This document shows, piece after piece, positions 54,152 to 62,723 of a stretch of DNA of 64,000 bases (position 1 is its first letter; each line of letters begins with the position of its first letter). The translations under genes were made by a program, and so were the position numbers. Source of the DNA: Neobacillus bataviensis LMG 21833 (GTDB taxonomy: Bacteria; Bacillota; Bacilli; Bacillales; Cytobacillaceae); contig NZ_AJLS01000035.1 of the NCBI RefSeq assembly GCF_000307875.1, positions 124,001 through 188,000 on the forward strand, written 5' to 3'. Under the pieces are notes generated by a model that did not search any database, had not been told where the DNA came from, and saw only the letters and a program-made list of their open reading frames with translations.

Positions 54152-54916
54152 ATGAATTTACCAACATTTGATTTAAAAGGCAAGGTTGCCCTCGTTACAG
54201 GAGGAAGTAAAGGGATTGGATTTAGCATGGCTCAGGCATTAGGGCGTTATGGTGCCACGCTTGTTATTTCCAGCCGAGGAGTTGAAGAAGGGGAAAAGGC
54301 TGTTGCCCAGTTAAAGGAAGAAGATATTGAAGCAGCCTATATTCCTTGTGATGTGACGAAAAAGGATCAGGTGGAACTGCTAGTCAATCGAATTGTTGAT
54401 CAATTCGGCTCGCTTGATATCTTAGTGAACAACGCAGGAATGAATATCCGTAAGCTGTTAGTTGATGTAGAAGAAAGCGATTGGGATCAAGTTTTAACGG
54501 TCAATTTAAAAGGACTTTTTCTAGTGGGACAAGCTTGTGCCAAACAAATGATCAAACAAAATTATGGAAAGATCATCAACATCTCATCCATTTTAGGAAC
54601 AATTGGAATGCCATTCCAGACATCCTATGCGGCTAGTAAAGGAGGCATTAACCAAGTAACAAAAGTTTGGGCTGAAGAGTTAGCCCCCTATAATATCACC
54701 GTTAATGCTATTGGACCAGGTTACATAAAAACACCAATGACCAATGATTGGTTATCTAATCCTGAACGGGCTGAGAAAATAATCAATGCCAGCATGATCA
54801 AAAGAATTGGAGAAACATCGGATCTTGTGGGACCGGTAGTTTTCTTTGCCTCTGATACATCAGCATATGTTACTGGCCAAATATTAAATGTTGATGGCGG
54901 CTGTACTGCTCGTTAA
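54152..54916 (+). CDS. Short-chain dehydrogenase/reductase
   Basis: A 254-residue SDR: VTGGSKGIGFSMAQALG, NNAGMNIRK, ISSILGTIG and YAASKGGINQ with Tyr and Lys. Could be a gluconate 5-dehydrogenase or 3-ketoacyl reductase-like enzyme by family. In front of a CoA ligase and a PHA synthase it may make or oxidise a hydroxyacid precursor (inference). ATG 54152 is chosen over 54143 for spacing from AAGGGG. First gene of the P2 operon. Confidence 0.87.
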   Translation: MNLPTFDLKGKVALVTGGSKGIGFSMAQALGRYGATLVISSRGVEEGEKAVAQLKEEDIEAAYIPCDVTKKDQVELLVNRIVDQFGSLDILVNNAGMNIRKLLVDVEESDWDQVLTVNLKGLFLVGQACAKQMIKQNYGKIINISSILGTIGMPFQTSYAASKGGINQVTKVWAEELAPYNITVNAIGPGYIKTPMTNDWLSNPERAEKIINASMIKRIGETSDLVGPVVFFASDTSAYVTGQILNVDGGCTAR

Positions 54917-54939
54917 GGGAATGATTAGGAGGTTAATGA

Positions 54940-56529
54940 ATGAATATCATCAATGAAGTCCACTTTAATCGTGAAGTAAAAGTCTTCGAGAATCGGCCTG
55001 AGAACCTGCCCGCGATGTTGAAAGAGACTGCCCAAAAGTATTCATCACATGAGGCGCTTGTGATGAATGGAAGTCGCTTAACGTATAAAGATATGCACGA
55101 AAAAGTGGAGCAGATTGCCGGTAATTTACAGAACTCCCTGTGTGTAAAAAAGGGAGATCGTGTTGCACTTTTATTAGGAAATAGTATTGAATTTTGTCTA
55201 CTCGTTTTTGCTTGTGCTAAATTAGGGGCGATTGTGGTGCCTTTAAATACTAGACTAAGAGAAAATGAACTTTCATTTATGATTCAACAATCTGGCACCA
55301 AGATCTTGGTTGTGGATGATGAATTTTTAGAGAAGGTCGAAAGCATGAGAGATCTTGATTCCATCTTAAATGTTCAATACTTTTTCTTAGTGGGGAATAA
55401 AACACCAAACAGAAAAGATTATTTGCCTTTTGAAATCTTAGAACAACCATCTTCAGTTGCGGATGTTCATGTAACGGAAGAAGATCCATTATTTATTATG
55501 TATACATCTGGAACAACTGGACTTCCAAAAGGGGCGGTTGGCAGTCATTTAGGAGCGATTCACAGTGCAATCAATTATGAATACGTGTTAAAGACAAATG
55601 ACGAATCTAGAACCTTAATCGCTGTTCCTCTCTTTCATGTTACAGGCTTAATTGGCCAGCTTTTTCACATGGTTAAGGTGGGGGGGACATCCGTTATTAT
55701 GAGGAGGTATAAGACAGAAGAATACATCCGATTAACAGTGGAAGAAAATGTATCCTTTTTGTTTAATGTTCCAACCATCTACATTATGATGATGGCACAT
55801 TCAGATTTCTCATTATACAGCTATTCAAAAGTAAATTGTATCGCATACGGCGGTGCTCCGATGTCATCGGAAACGATTTATAAATTGAAAAAGTATTTTC
55901 CGAATTCGTTCTTGCATAATGCATATGGAGCTACTGAGACCTCCTCTCCTGCAACCATTATGCCGCAAAACTTTAATGAGTCAAAGGTAGCTTCCGTTGG
56001 ACTCTCTGTTCCTGTTGGTGAAATGAGAGTTGTAAATGATTTGGATGAACCATGTAAACCTGGTGAAGTGGGTGAATTATTAATTAAAGGACCCATGATC
56101 GTTGAAGGTTATTGGAACAATGAGGTTGCCAACCAAACGTCATTTCATAATGAATTTTGGCGCTCCGGCGACTTAGCAAAAATAGATGAAGATGGTTTTG
56201 TTTATATTGTCGATCGAAAAAAAGACTTAATTAATCGTGGCGGTGAAAAGATATTTTCAATTGAGGTCGAGAATGTTCTTTATAATCATCCAAAGGTATT
56301 AGAAGTGGCCGTCGTAGGAGTTCCAGATCCTCTCTTTGGGGAAATTGTCAAAGCGGTGATTGTCCCAAAGGCCAACGCAACCATTGAGAGCCAAGAAATA
56401 AGAGACTTTGTTGCAGAAAGATTAGCAAATTATAAAGTTCCGAAACTAGTAGAATTTATATCCGAACTGCCTCGTAATGCGGCGGGGAAAATAATAAAGA
56501 ATGAGCTGAAGAATTTACAGAACAACTAA
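54940..56529 (+). CDS. AMP-forming acyl-CoA ligase
   Basis: A 529-residue ligase: IMYTSGTTGLPKGAVGSH, PLFHVTGLIGQL, NAYGATETSSPATI, FWRSGDLAKIDEDGF and the hinge DRKKDLINRGGEKIFSIEVE; C-terminal Lys in RNAAGKIIKNE. Activates a carboxylic acid to its CoA ester, which could feed the PHA synthase encoded downstream. AGGAGG upstream, 23 bases after the SDR stop. Confidence 0.88.
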   Translation: MNIINEVHFNREVKVFENRPENLPAMLKETAQKYSSHEALVMNGSRLTYKDMHEKVEQIAGNLQNSLCVKKGDRVALLLGNSIEFCLLVFACAKLGAIVVPLNTRLRENELSFMIQQSGTKILVVDDEFLEKVESMRDLDSILNVQYFFLVGNKTPNRKDYLPFEILEQPSSVADVHVTEEDPLFIMYTSGTTGLPKGAVGSHLGAIHSAINYEYVLKTNDESRTLIAVPLFHVTGLIGQLFHMVKVGGTSVIMRRYKTEEYIRLTVEENVSFLFNVPTIYIMMMAHSDFSLYSYSKVNCIAYGGAPMSSETIYKLKKYFPNSFLHNAYGATETSSPATIMPQNFNESKVASVGLSVPVGEMRVVNDLDEPCKPGEVGELLIKGPMIVEGYWNNEVANQTSFHNEFWRSGDLAKIDEDGFVYIVDRKKDLINRGGEKIFSIEVENVLYNHPKVLEVAVVGVPDPLFGEIVKAVIVPKANATIESQEIRDFVAERLANYKVPKLVEFISELPRNAAGKIIKNELKNLQNN

Positions 56530-56557
56530 TTTTTTATAAAAGAGAGGAAGAGATGCA

Positions 56558-57886
56558 ATGTCTACAATTGTGAAAAAGGCATGGGGCTACCGATATGCTG
56601 TTTTAGTTATTCTTTGGTTAGTCTATATTATTAATTATTTTGATCGGATGGCGGTCTTAACCTTCCTGCCATTCATACAGAAGGATTTAAACTTAACCCC
56701 TGTGGAAGTAGGGCAGCTAGCATCTGTGTTTTTCTTTGCCTATGCCGCCGCGCAAATTAGCGCTGGTTTCCTGGCTGATAAATTTGGTGCCAAGAAGGTT
56801 ATGTATGTTGCCATTACAGTCTTTACCTTTGTTACCGCTGTAACGGGAATGGTGAAAACCTTCGGACAGTTTTTGGCACTTCGAATCGGATTAGGGCTTG
56901 GAGAAGGACACCATTTTGCCCCGGCCATTCGGGCAATAAATAACTGGTTCCCTCATAAAGAAAGAGGAAGGGCCGTTTCGTTTTTCGCAACATCATGGGC
57001 GGTTGCCCCGGCAATCGTGCCGGTTATCGTTACAAGTATCTCTATTTATTTTTTCAGTGGTAATTGGAGACCGGTTTTCTATGTTCTTGCTATACCGGGA
57101 GCGATTGGGATTTTCTTACTATGGCGTTTTATAGCAGATTCTCCAAAAGAAATGATTGCGAAAGGAAAATTGAGCAAGGATCAGGATATTGATGGGGATA
57201 ACGATTCTTCTGTTAGAAAGCTTTCGAAAGAAGAGAAAAGAAAAAGCTACGGGGTTTTCATGAAGGATGTTAATTTTTATGTTTTTACCTTGTGTCTATT
57301 TTGCCAATTAGCTGTTTATTGGGGAACAACGACCTGGTTAACTTCCTTTTTGGTTACACAGCATGGGTTAAATCTTAAGGAAATGGGCTTGTTCGCATCT
57401 GCACCATATATCGTTGCTTTCTTCGCTATGATGCTCGGGGGATGGTTGATGGATAACGTTCTTCATCGAATGAAGCCTGTTGCTTTGATTGGTTATATAT
57501 GCAGTATTCCTGTGCTATGGATGCTTGGTGCAGTTGAAAAAGGTAATACGGGTCTATTACTTACACTCCTATTGCTTGTTGGTTTCTTTGTTAACTTAAA
57601 CTTTGGCTCCATTTATGCTTATCTGCCTAAATTATATCCAAAGGAAGTTGTTGGAAGTGCAACAGGATTAGCGAATGGAATTGGTCAAATGGGTGCATTT
57701 GTTTCTCCTCTAGTTGCAGGCTATTTAGTAAAAGTAGGGGCAAATGGAGCACAAGATTTTAGCAGAGTTTTCATCTTCTTTGCCATCGTTTCGGCAGTAG
57801 CGGCAGTTTGTGCCATCATTTTGAAGGAAAATAAGGCAAATAATGTAAGTGTAAAATTGATTAACAATGAGAAATCAATTAGTTAG
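56558..57886 (+). CDS. MFS transporter (ACS-like, organic anion)
   Basis: A 442-residue twelve-helix major facilitator. The opening YAVLVILWLVYIINYFDRMA and GFLADKFGAKKVM loop are typical of the anion:cation symporter group that imports hexuronates, tartrate or aromatic acids. The central cytoplasmic loop (about 200-230) is charged. Within the P2 operon it may import the acid activated by the ligase; substrate not assigned. AGAGGAAGAG upstream. Confidence 0.88.
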   Translation: MSTIVKKAWGYRYAVLVILWLVYIINYFDRMAVLTFLPFIQKDLNLTPVEVGQLASVFFFAYAAAQISAGFLADKFGAKKVMYVAITVFTFVTAVTGMVKTFGQFLALRIGLGLGEGHHFAPAIRAINNWFPHKERGRAVSFFATSWAVAPAIVPVIVTSISIYFFSGNWRPVFYVLAIPGAIGIFLLWRFIADSPKEMIAKGKLSKDQDIDGDNDSSVRKLSKEEKRKSYGVFMKDVNFYVFTLCLFCQLAVYWGTTTWLTSFLVTQHGLNLKEMGLFASAPYIVAFFAMMLGGWLMDNVLHRMKPVALIGYICSIPVLWMLGAVEKGNTGLLLTLLLLVGFFVNLNFGSIYAYLPKLYPKEVVGSATGLANGIGQMGAFVSPLVAGYLVKVGANGAQDFSRVFIFFAIVSAVAAVCAIILKENKANNVSVKLINNEKSIS

Positions 57887-57986
57887 GTTTTTCTAAGAAA
57901 TATTACGATATGTAATGAGATTGATCAATTTAGGACGAAGTTCCTTACGTAAGGGATTCGTTAATAAACATGGAGGTATACAAACA

Positions 57987-58589
57987 ATGGCAGAAATAAA
58001 ACAAATCCAAAAAAATGAAACCTATTTAGAACTTTTATGGGATCAAACCTTTCAACAAGTCGATTCTTGGGTTCAACAAGCACAATTTCACGAGGACATA
58101 CTCCTTCAATTTACAAACAATTTTGCAGAAAATGTGAAACGAAATCAAAAAAATAGCAAAGAACTTAGGGAAAATTTTTTGGAAAAAGTTCGTGAGTGGG
58201 AAAAAGCATCTCGAGAAGAGCTTCTGACAACAACGACAGCTTTGAAAAACTTATTCCCAACAAAATCATACGAAGAAATAAACCAACAACTTGATGATAT
58301 TCAAAACAAAACAGCAGAAATTACATTTACTCCCTTTAATAATCTAGATAATAGTGATCAAGTAGATAAGCTTGTCCGTGCATTAGAGCAATATGTTGAA
58401 TTTAGACGAAACAATCGAATTCTGTTTGTGAAAAATGTAAAGGAAACAGCTTCCATTATTCGGGAAAACCAAAGTGTATTATTGGAATTAATGACTAAGC
58501 AAGTGAAAAATATTTTCTTTCCTTTTCACCAAATATATAACGTTCAGAGCAATTATTTAAAATCGAAATTCAATCAGCAGGGGGATTAA
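57987..58589 (+). CDS. Phasin-like PHA granule protein (putative)
   Basis: A 200-residue, highly helical, charged protein with repeated Gln/Asn/Lys stretches (FQQVDSWVQQAQFHEDILLQ, VREWEKASREELL) and no signal peptide. It directly precedes phaR and phaC, the position of PhaP-type phasins in Bacillus; sequence similarity to known PhaP was not certain. The ATG at 57987 follows GGAGGT; the upstream ATG at 57915 has no such site. Palindromes lie in the 100 bases before it. Confidence 0.65.
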   Translation: MAEIKQIQKNETYLELLWDQTFQQVDSWVQQAQFHEDILLQFTNNFAENVKRNQKNSKELRENFLEKVREWEKASREELLTTTTALKNLFPTKSYEEINQQLDDIQNKTAEITFTPFNNLDNSDQVDKLVRALEQYVEFRRNNRILFVKNVKETASIIRENQSVLLELMTKQVKNIFFPFHQIYNVQSNYLKSKFNQQGD

Positions 58590-58590
58590 C

Positions 58591-59169
58591 ATGGCAGATC
58601 AACGTACTTTTGATCCATATGAACCATTTAAAAAGTTTAATGATCTATGGGAAAAGCAAGCAAATGAAATGATTCACTCATGGACAAACAATCGTGAATT
58701 TGTTGAATTTTCAAAAGTGAGTTCAGATATTCAATCACGTTACTTGGAAATGTTTAAAAAAGGTCATGAATTATTTGCCAATCAGTTAAATTTACCTACT
58801 AAAAACGATGTGGCTAATGTAGCGAAATTATCGATTCAAACGGAAGAAAAGCTTGATACACTGGAAGAACAAATCTGGAATTTACAAGCTTCGATGGATA
58901 CCTCAAATAAAGAGATTTATAGCCTTGTAGAGGTTTCACGTGAGATTAGTAAGCTAACCAAACAACTTAGAACGGAGCAAGTGAAATACAAAAAGGAATT
59001 AGAAAAAGTAAGCGAGTTATATTCTGAAATCCAAGAAATAAAAAGTGAGTTAGCACAAAATTTTGACTTAAAAGAGGAGATTGCCGCTCTTAAAAGGCAG
59101 GTAGATGAAAATCTAGGCAAACATAAGAAACACGAACGGGAATTTGAACTGGCAGCTGCAGCTAAGTAG
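58591..59169 (+). CDS. phaR: PHA synthase subunit PhaR (class IV)
   Basis: A 192-residue protein with the class IV PhaR layout: FDPYEPFKKFNDLWEKQANE, then LPTKNDVANVAKLSIQTEEK and a long coiled coil to the end (KELEKVSELYSEIQEIKSEL). PhaR is the non-catalytic partner required by PhaC in Bacillus. It starts one base after the stop of the phasin-like gene; phaC follows 17 bases later, so the three genes are co-transcribed. Confidence 0.88.
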   Translation: MADQRTFDPYEPFKKFNDLWEKQANEMIHSWTNNREFVEFSKVSSDIQSRYLEMFKKGHELFANQLNLPTKNDVANVAKLSIQTEEKLDTLEEQIWNLQASMDTSNKEIYSLVEVSREISKLTKQLRTEQVKYKKELEKVSELYSEIQEIKSELAQNFDLKEEIAALKRQVDENLGKHKKHEREFELAAAAK

Positions 59170-59186
59170 TCGGAGGAGGAGCAGGA

Positions 59187-60245
59187 TTGACCACAGATAC
59201 TGAAATGAAAACCTCTTTTGATTTTGAAAAAGAGTTGACGCGTTGGAATGAATTTTTCAAAACCATTAATGGGCCAGAACTTAGTACGGAGCTTACCCCA
59301 AGACAATTAATTTGGAAAAAAAATAAGGCAACATTATGGCATTATTCTGCTGTTGAAAGGAAATATGATGTACCAATATTTTTTGTTTATTCCCTATTTA
59401 ATCGGCCCAATATTTTAGATTTTGCACCAGGTTCCAGTGTCATTGAGGGATTAGTAAACAGTGGGTATGATGTGTATTTATTAGATTGGGGAATTGCTGG
59501 ATACGAGGATAAAGATATTAATCTTGAAGATTATATTGTCGACTATATTAAAAAAAGTGTTCAACGTGTATTACGGCATTCGGCTGCCGATGAGGTGTCG
59601 GTGGTCGGATATTGCCTTGGCGGTACACTAGCAGCGATGTATGCTTCAATTGCCGATGAACCAATTAAGAATCTTGTTGTCGCGACGGTTCCTATTGATT
59701 TTAGCGTGGCTGCCATTCCGGACAAATTGGCGAATGGAATAAAAGAAGGTGCCTTTAATATAGAACGTTTCGTAGGTGTTTACGGAATCATTCCACCCAG
59801 TTACGTTGAGGCCATGTTTAGGTCTGTCACTTCACCAGTTTATAACAGTCCATATGTAACACTTTTAACCCGTGCGAATGACAAGCGGTTTGTGGAAAAA
59901 TGGCGTCGTATGAACAATTGGACAAAAGGCCATGTGCCATTAACAGGTGGCGCTTTACAACAAATAAATAATGACCTTTTTAAAGAAAATAAACTTGTAA
60001 AAGGGGAATTCACCATTCGCGGCGTAAAAGCAGATTTAAGAAATATTCAGGCAAACCTAATGGTGGTCAGCTCGAAGAACGATAACCTTATACCTGAAGA
60101 GCAAAGCCTGCCATTGATGGATTTAGTTTCAAGTAAAGATAAAACCTATCAACTAGTGGAGGCAGGTCACGTCTCTTTAGCGATATCAGGAAAATTATCC
60201 GGTATCTTAGATCAATGGCTTTGTGCGCGTTCAAGGAAAAATTAG
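59187..60245 (+). CDS. phaC: PHA synthase catalytic subunit PhaC (class IV)
   Basis: A 352-residue alpha/beta-hydrolase-fold PHA synthase. The lipase-like box GYCLGGTLAAMY carries the nucleophile Cys, with the Asp in SSKNDNLIP and His in EAGHVSLAI; the N-terminal VYSLFNRPNILDFAPGSSV is typical. Length fits class III/IV PhaC, which need PhaE or PhaR. Polymerises 3-hydroxyacyl-CoA into storage polyester. A TTG start at 59187 follows GGAGGAG. No phaA/phaB are adjacent, but thiolase and SDR genes occur elsewhere in the window. Confidence 0.92.
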   Translation: MTTDTEMKTSFDFEKELTRWNEFFKTINGPELSTELTPRQLIWKKNKATLWHYSAVERKYDVPIFFVYSLFNRPNILDFAPGSSVIEGLVNSGYDVYLLDWGIAGYEDKDINLEDYIVDYIKKSVQRVLRHSAADEVSVVGYCLGGTLAAMYASIADEPIKNLVVATVPIDFSVAAIPDKLANGIKEGAFNIERFVGVYGIIPPSYVEAMFRSVTSPVYNSPYVTLLTRANDKRFVEKWRRMNNWTKGHVPLTGGALQQINNDLFKENKLVKGEFTIRGVKADLRNIQANLMVVSSKNDNLIPEEQSLPLMDLVSSKDKTYQLVEAGHVSLAISGKLSGILDQWLCARSRKN

Positions 60246-60254
60246 GTAACCATT

Positions 60255-60294
60255 GAAGCTGTCTATGTCATTAAAATAAGACATAGGCAGCTTC
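60255..60294 (+). terminator. Long hairpin after phaC
   Basis: GAAGCTGTCTATGTC pairs with GACATAGGCAGCTTC (15 bases, one wobble). The following bases are only weakly T-rich, so partial termination or RNA stabilisation are both possible. Confidence 0.6.
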
Positions 60295-60325
60295 AGATTA
60301 TATATTAAAAAAGGTGGGATTTAAC

Positions 60326-61507
60326 ATGCAGGTTTTGCACTCTATTTTTGAAACGATTAATGAAAAAGAGGCCATTCAATTTTTACAATCACTCATTCAA
60401 GTGAACAGTGTGAATCAACCCGGAAATGAAAAAAGGGTGGCTGAGGTGATCAAGACTTATTTAGCATCATCCAATCTTCACGTTGAATTAGATGATCTTG
60501 GTAACAATCGAGCTAATATATTTGTTACCTATCCAAATGTTGCATCAGATGAAAAGTATTTAGTTTACAGCGGTCATTTAGATACCGTGCCAACGGGGAA
60601 GGTCGAATGGGAACATGATCCTTTTTCAGGGAAGGTAGTAGGCAATAAAGTATATGGGCGGGGAACGACCGACATGAAAGGCGGTGTCGCTGCCATGATC
60701 CTTGCTCTGAAATATTTAGAACATGCCGGAGTGAAACTAAAGGGAAAGGTACAGTTTGTCGGGACCGCAGGTGAAGAGGTTGATGGATATGGGGCAAAAA
60801 AAGTCGTCGAAAAGGGGCAAATAGACAAAGCAACAGCTTTGGTTATTTCGGAACCTAGTGAAAACCAACTATTCACTGCACATAAGGGCTGTTTATGGCT
60901 AGAAATTACTACAAATGGAAAAACAGCTCACGGTTCAATGCCAGACCAGGGTATTAATGCGATTTTAACGATGAATGAGTTTATAAATACTCTCCAAACC
61001 TATCAATTTGATTACACGCCACACACCTTATTAGGTCATCCAACGATTAATATTGGGACAATAGAAGGCGGTGTAAAAACAAATGTTGTACCGGATCAAT
61101 GTAAATTGACTTTAGACATCCGAACCATTCCAGGCCAGGATAAAGATAAAATTTTAAAAGATATTGAAAATATGATCCAAGAAAGCTCCGTACGGTCACA
61201 ATCCACTTATCAAATAAAGGTCATAAATAGTATGGAATCGGTAGGTACCAATGAATCAGATGATTTTGTGAAACTTGCTGTTAATACTGCTAAGAACCAT
61301 TTTAACACAGAGCTAATTCCTTCAGGTGTTAATTATTATACGGACGCATCCGTTTATTGCCCTCATTTGCAAATTCCGACGATTATAGTTGGCCCTGGAA
61401 ATCCAAAACTTGCACACCAGCCAGATGAATATATAGAAATTGATAAATTCATAGAATCTATCCGTTATTTTATGGCACTGGCCATTGATTATTTGGGTGT
61501 AAGCTAG
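60326..61507 (+). CDS. M20-family peptidase (ArgE/DapE-like)
   Basis: A 393-residue zinc amidohydrolase. Metal ligands are visible in YSGHLDTVPTG, GRGTTDMKGGVAAM and GTAGEEVDGYGAKK, with the dimerisation domain AHKGCLWLEITTNGKTAHGS. Members deacylate amino acids or succinyl-diaminopimelate. Its role behind phaC is unclear: it could release an acyl group or amino acid from an N-acyl substrate (inference). ATG at 60326 with AAGGTGG upstream. Confidence 0.87.
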   Translation: MQVLHSIFETINEKEAIQFLQSLIQVNSVNQPGNEKRVAEVIKTYLASSNLHVELDDLGNNRANIFVTYPNVASDEKYLVYSGHLDTVPTGKVEWEHDPFSGKVVGNKVYGRGTTDMKGGVAAMILALKYLEHAGVKLKGKVQFVGTAGEEVDGYGAKKVVEKGQIDKATALVISEPSENQLFTAHKGCLWLEITTNGKTAHGSMPDQGINAILTMNEFINTLQTYQFDYTPHTLLGHPTINIGTIEGGVKTNVVPDQCKLTLDIRTIPGQDKDKILKDIENMIQESSVRSQSTYQIKVINSMESVGTNESDDFVKLAVNTAKNHFNTELIPSGVNYYTDASVYCPHLQIPTIIVGPGNPKLAHQPDEYIEIDKFIESIRYFMALAIDYLGVS

Positions 61508-61573
61508 TGCTTATTCGATAAGTGTATAATACCAGTATTATTTCTTTTTCTCAGTAGAGCAACATAATAATTT

Positions 61574-61589
61574 TGGCATGAAAATTGCA
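61574..61589 (+). promoter_or_regulatory. Sigma-54 (-24/-12) promoter P3
   Basis: TGGCATGAAAATTGCA: consensus except T for C at one position, GG-N10-GC spacing exact. It lies 45 bases before the SDR start. Confidence 0.87.
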
Positions 61590-61633
61590 AAAAATATTAA
61601 TGATACTTAAAAAGAGGAGTGAGGAATAGAAAA

Positions 61634-62395
61634 ATGGTGGATAAATTTAGTTTATTAAATAAGACAGCGATTGTTACAGGCGGAAATAGAGGATTAGGAA
61701 AAACAATTTCTCTGGCATTAGCTAAAAGAGGGGCCAATGTCGTAATAGTGGGAAGAGATGTGGAAAGAAACCAACAAGTAGTCGCTGAAATTGAGAAATT
61801 GGACAGGAAAGCAATAGGGTTTTCGACAGACCTAACAAAGATCTCATCAATAAGTGAAATGGTTGAGACTATCGTTTCTGAATTTGGAACAATTGATATT
61901 TTGGTAAATAATGCGGGAACCTCTCAAACAAAATATGCTTTTGATGTAACAGAAGAAGAATGGGATCAGGTAATGGATTTAAATGTAAAATCGTTATTCT
62001 TTTGCTCTCAAACAGTTGCAAAAACGATGCAAAAGCAGGGGCATGGAAAAATTATTAATGTTTCCTCTGTAGTTGGGGCGGTAGGCGATATTGGAATAAG
62101 TGCTTATACCGCCAGCAAGGCAGCTGTTATTAATTTAACAAGATCACTAGCCTTAGAGTGGGCTAGATTTGGTATTCAAGTAAATGCAATTGGTCCGGCA
62201 TATATCGAGACGGAAATGAATCAAAAGGAATTAAGCAACGTGAAAGTACGTGAAAAAATAATTAGCAAAACACCAATGAAAAGATTAGGAAATCCAGATG
62301 AAATAGAGGGTGCGATTATTTTGTTAGCCTCTGATGCCGGCAGTTTTATAACAGGTCAAACCATTTATATTGATGGTGGATGGCTTGCACAATAA
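61634..62395 (+). CDS. Short-chain dehydrogenase/reductase (FabG/gluconate-type)
   Basis: A 253-residue SDR: IVTGGNRGLGKTISLAL, NNAGTSQTK, VSSVVGAVG and YTASKAAVIN with Tyr and Lys. Its C-terminal SFITGQTIYIDGGW is standard. Probably an NAD(P)-dependent 3-hydroxyacyl/alcohol oxidoreductase. ATG 61634 is preceded by GAGGA; the GTG at 61619 overlaps the first GAGGAG. Expressed from P3. Confidence 0.87.
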   Translation: MVDKFSLLNKTAIVTGGNRGLGKTISLALAKRGANVVIVGRDVERNQQVVAEIEKLDRKAIGFSTDLTKISSISEMVETIVSEFGTIDILVNNAGTSQTKYAFDVTEEEWDQVMDLNVKSLFFCSQTVAKTMQKQGHGKIINVSSVVGAVGDIGISAYTASKAAVINLTRSLALEWARFGIQVNAIGPAYIETEMNQKELSNVKVREKIISKTPMKRLGNPDEIEGAIILLASDAGSFITGQTIYIDGGWLAQ

Positions 62396-62722
62396 TTGCA
62401 AGTAAATGATGTAACTCCGTATGGAGAAATAACTAATTAATATTTCATATTTTTTGCATGAATAAAAAAACTCGCAAAAAAATTCCCATTATTGATAAAA
62501 TGATATGTTTATTAGCAAACGAAATTTGATGGAATAGCAATTTTTACTTTGGCATGAAAATTGCATATTTTATTAATAAGTGGTGATAGGAATTACTTAT
62601 CTTACTGGTTTCGTGGATAACTGAAAGGGGGGCTTATGTAAGCTTTACAAGGTAATGAAACTTCCCACTGAAAACGCTTACCTTATTTCTTTATTTGACT
62701 TGCCAATGGGAAGGAGCACCTG
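62396..62722. other. Sigma-54 promoter and leader region of the MBL gene
   Basis: 327 bases holding P4 (62550-62565), an AAAGGGGGG-spaced ATG followed at once by TAA (62636-62641), and a possible 22-codon leader frame (62655-62723). An inverted TTGATAA-like half-site lies near 62491. Confidence 0.6.
62550..62565 (+). promoter_or_regulatory. Sigma-54 (-24/-12) promoter P4
   Basis: TGGCATGAAAATTGCA, identical to P3, with exact GG-N10-GC spacing. It lies 157 bases before the metallo-hydrolase start, leaving a leader of about 150 bases. Confidence 0.87.
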
Positions 62723-62723
62723 A
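62655..62723 (+). CDS. Possible leader peptide (22 aa)
   Basis: ATG 62655 opens 22 codons ending in a TGA that overlaps the ATG of the metallo-hydrolase gene (TGATG). The ribosome binding site is weak. It could couple translation of the main gene; may equally be chance. Confidence 0.3.
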   Translation: MKLPTENAYLISLFDLPMGRST

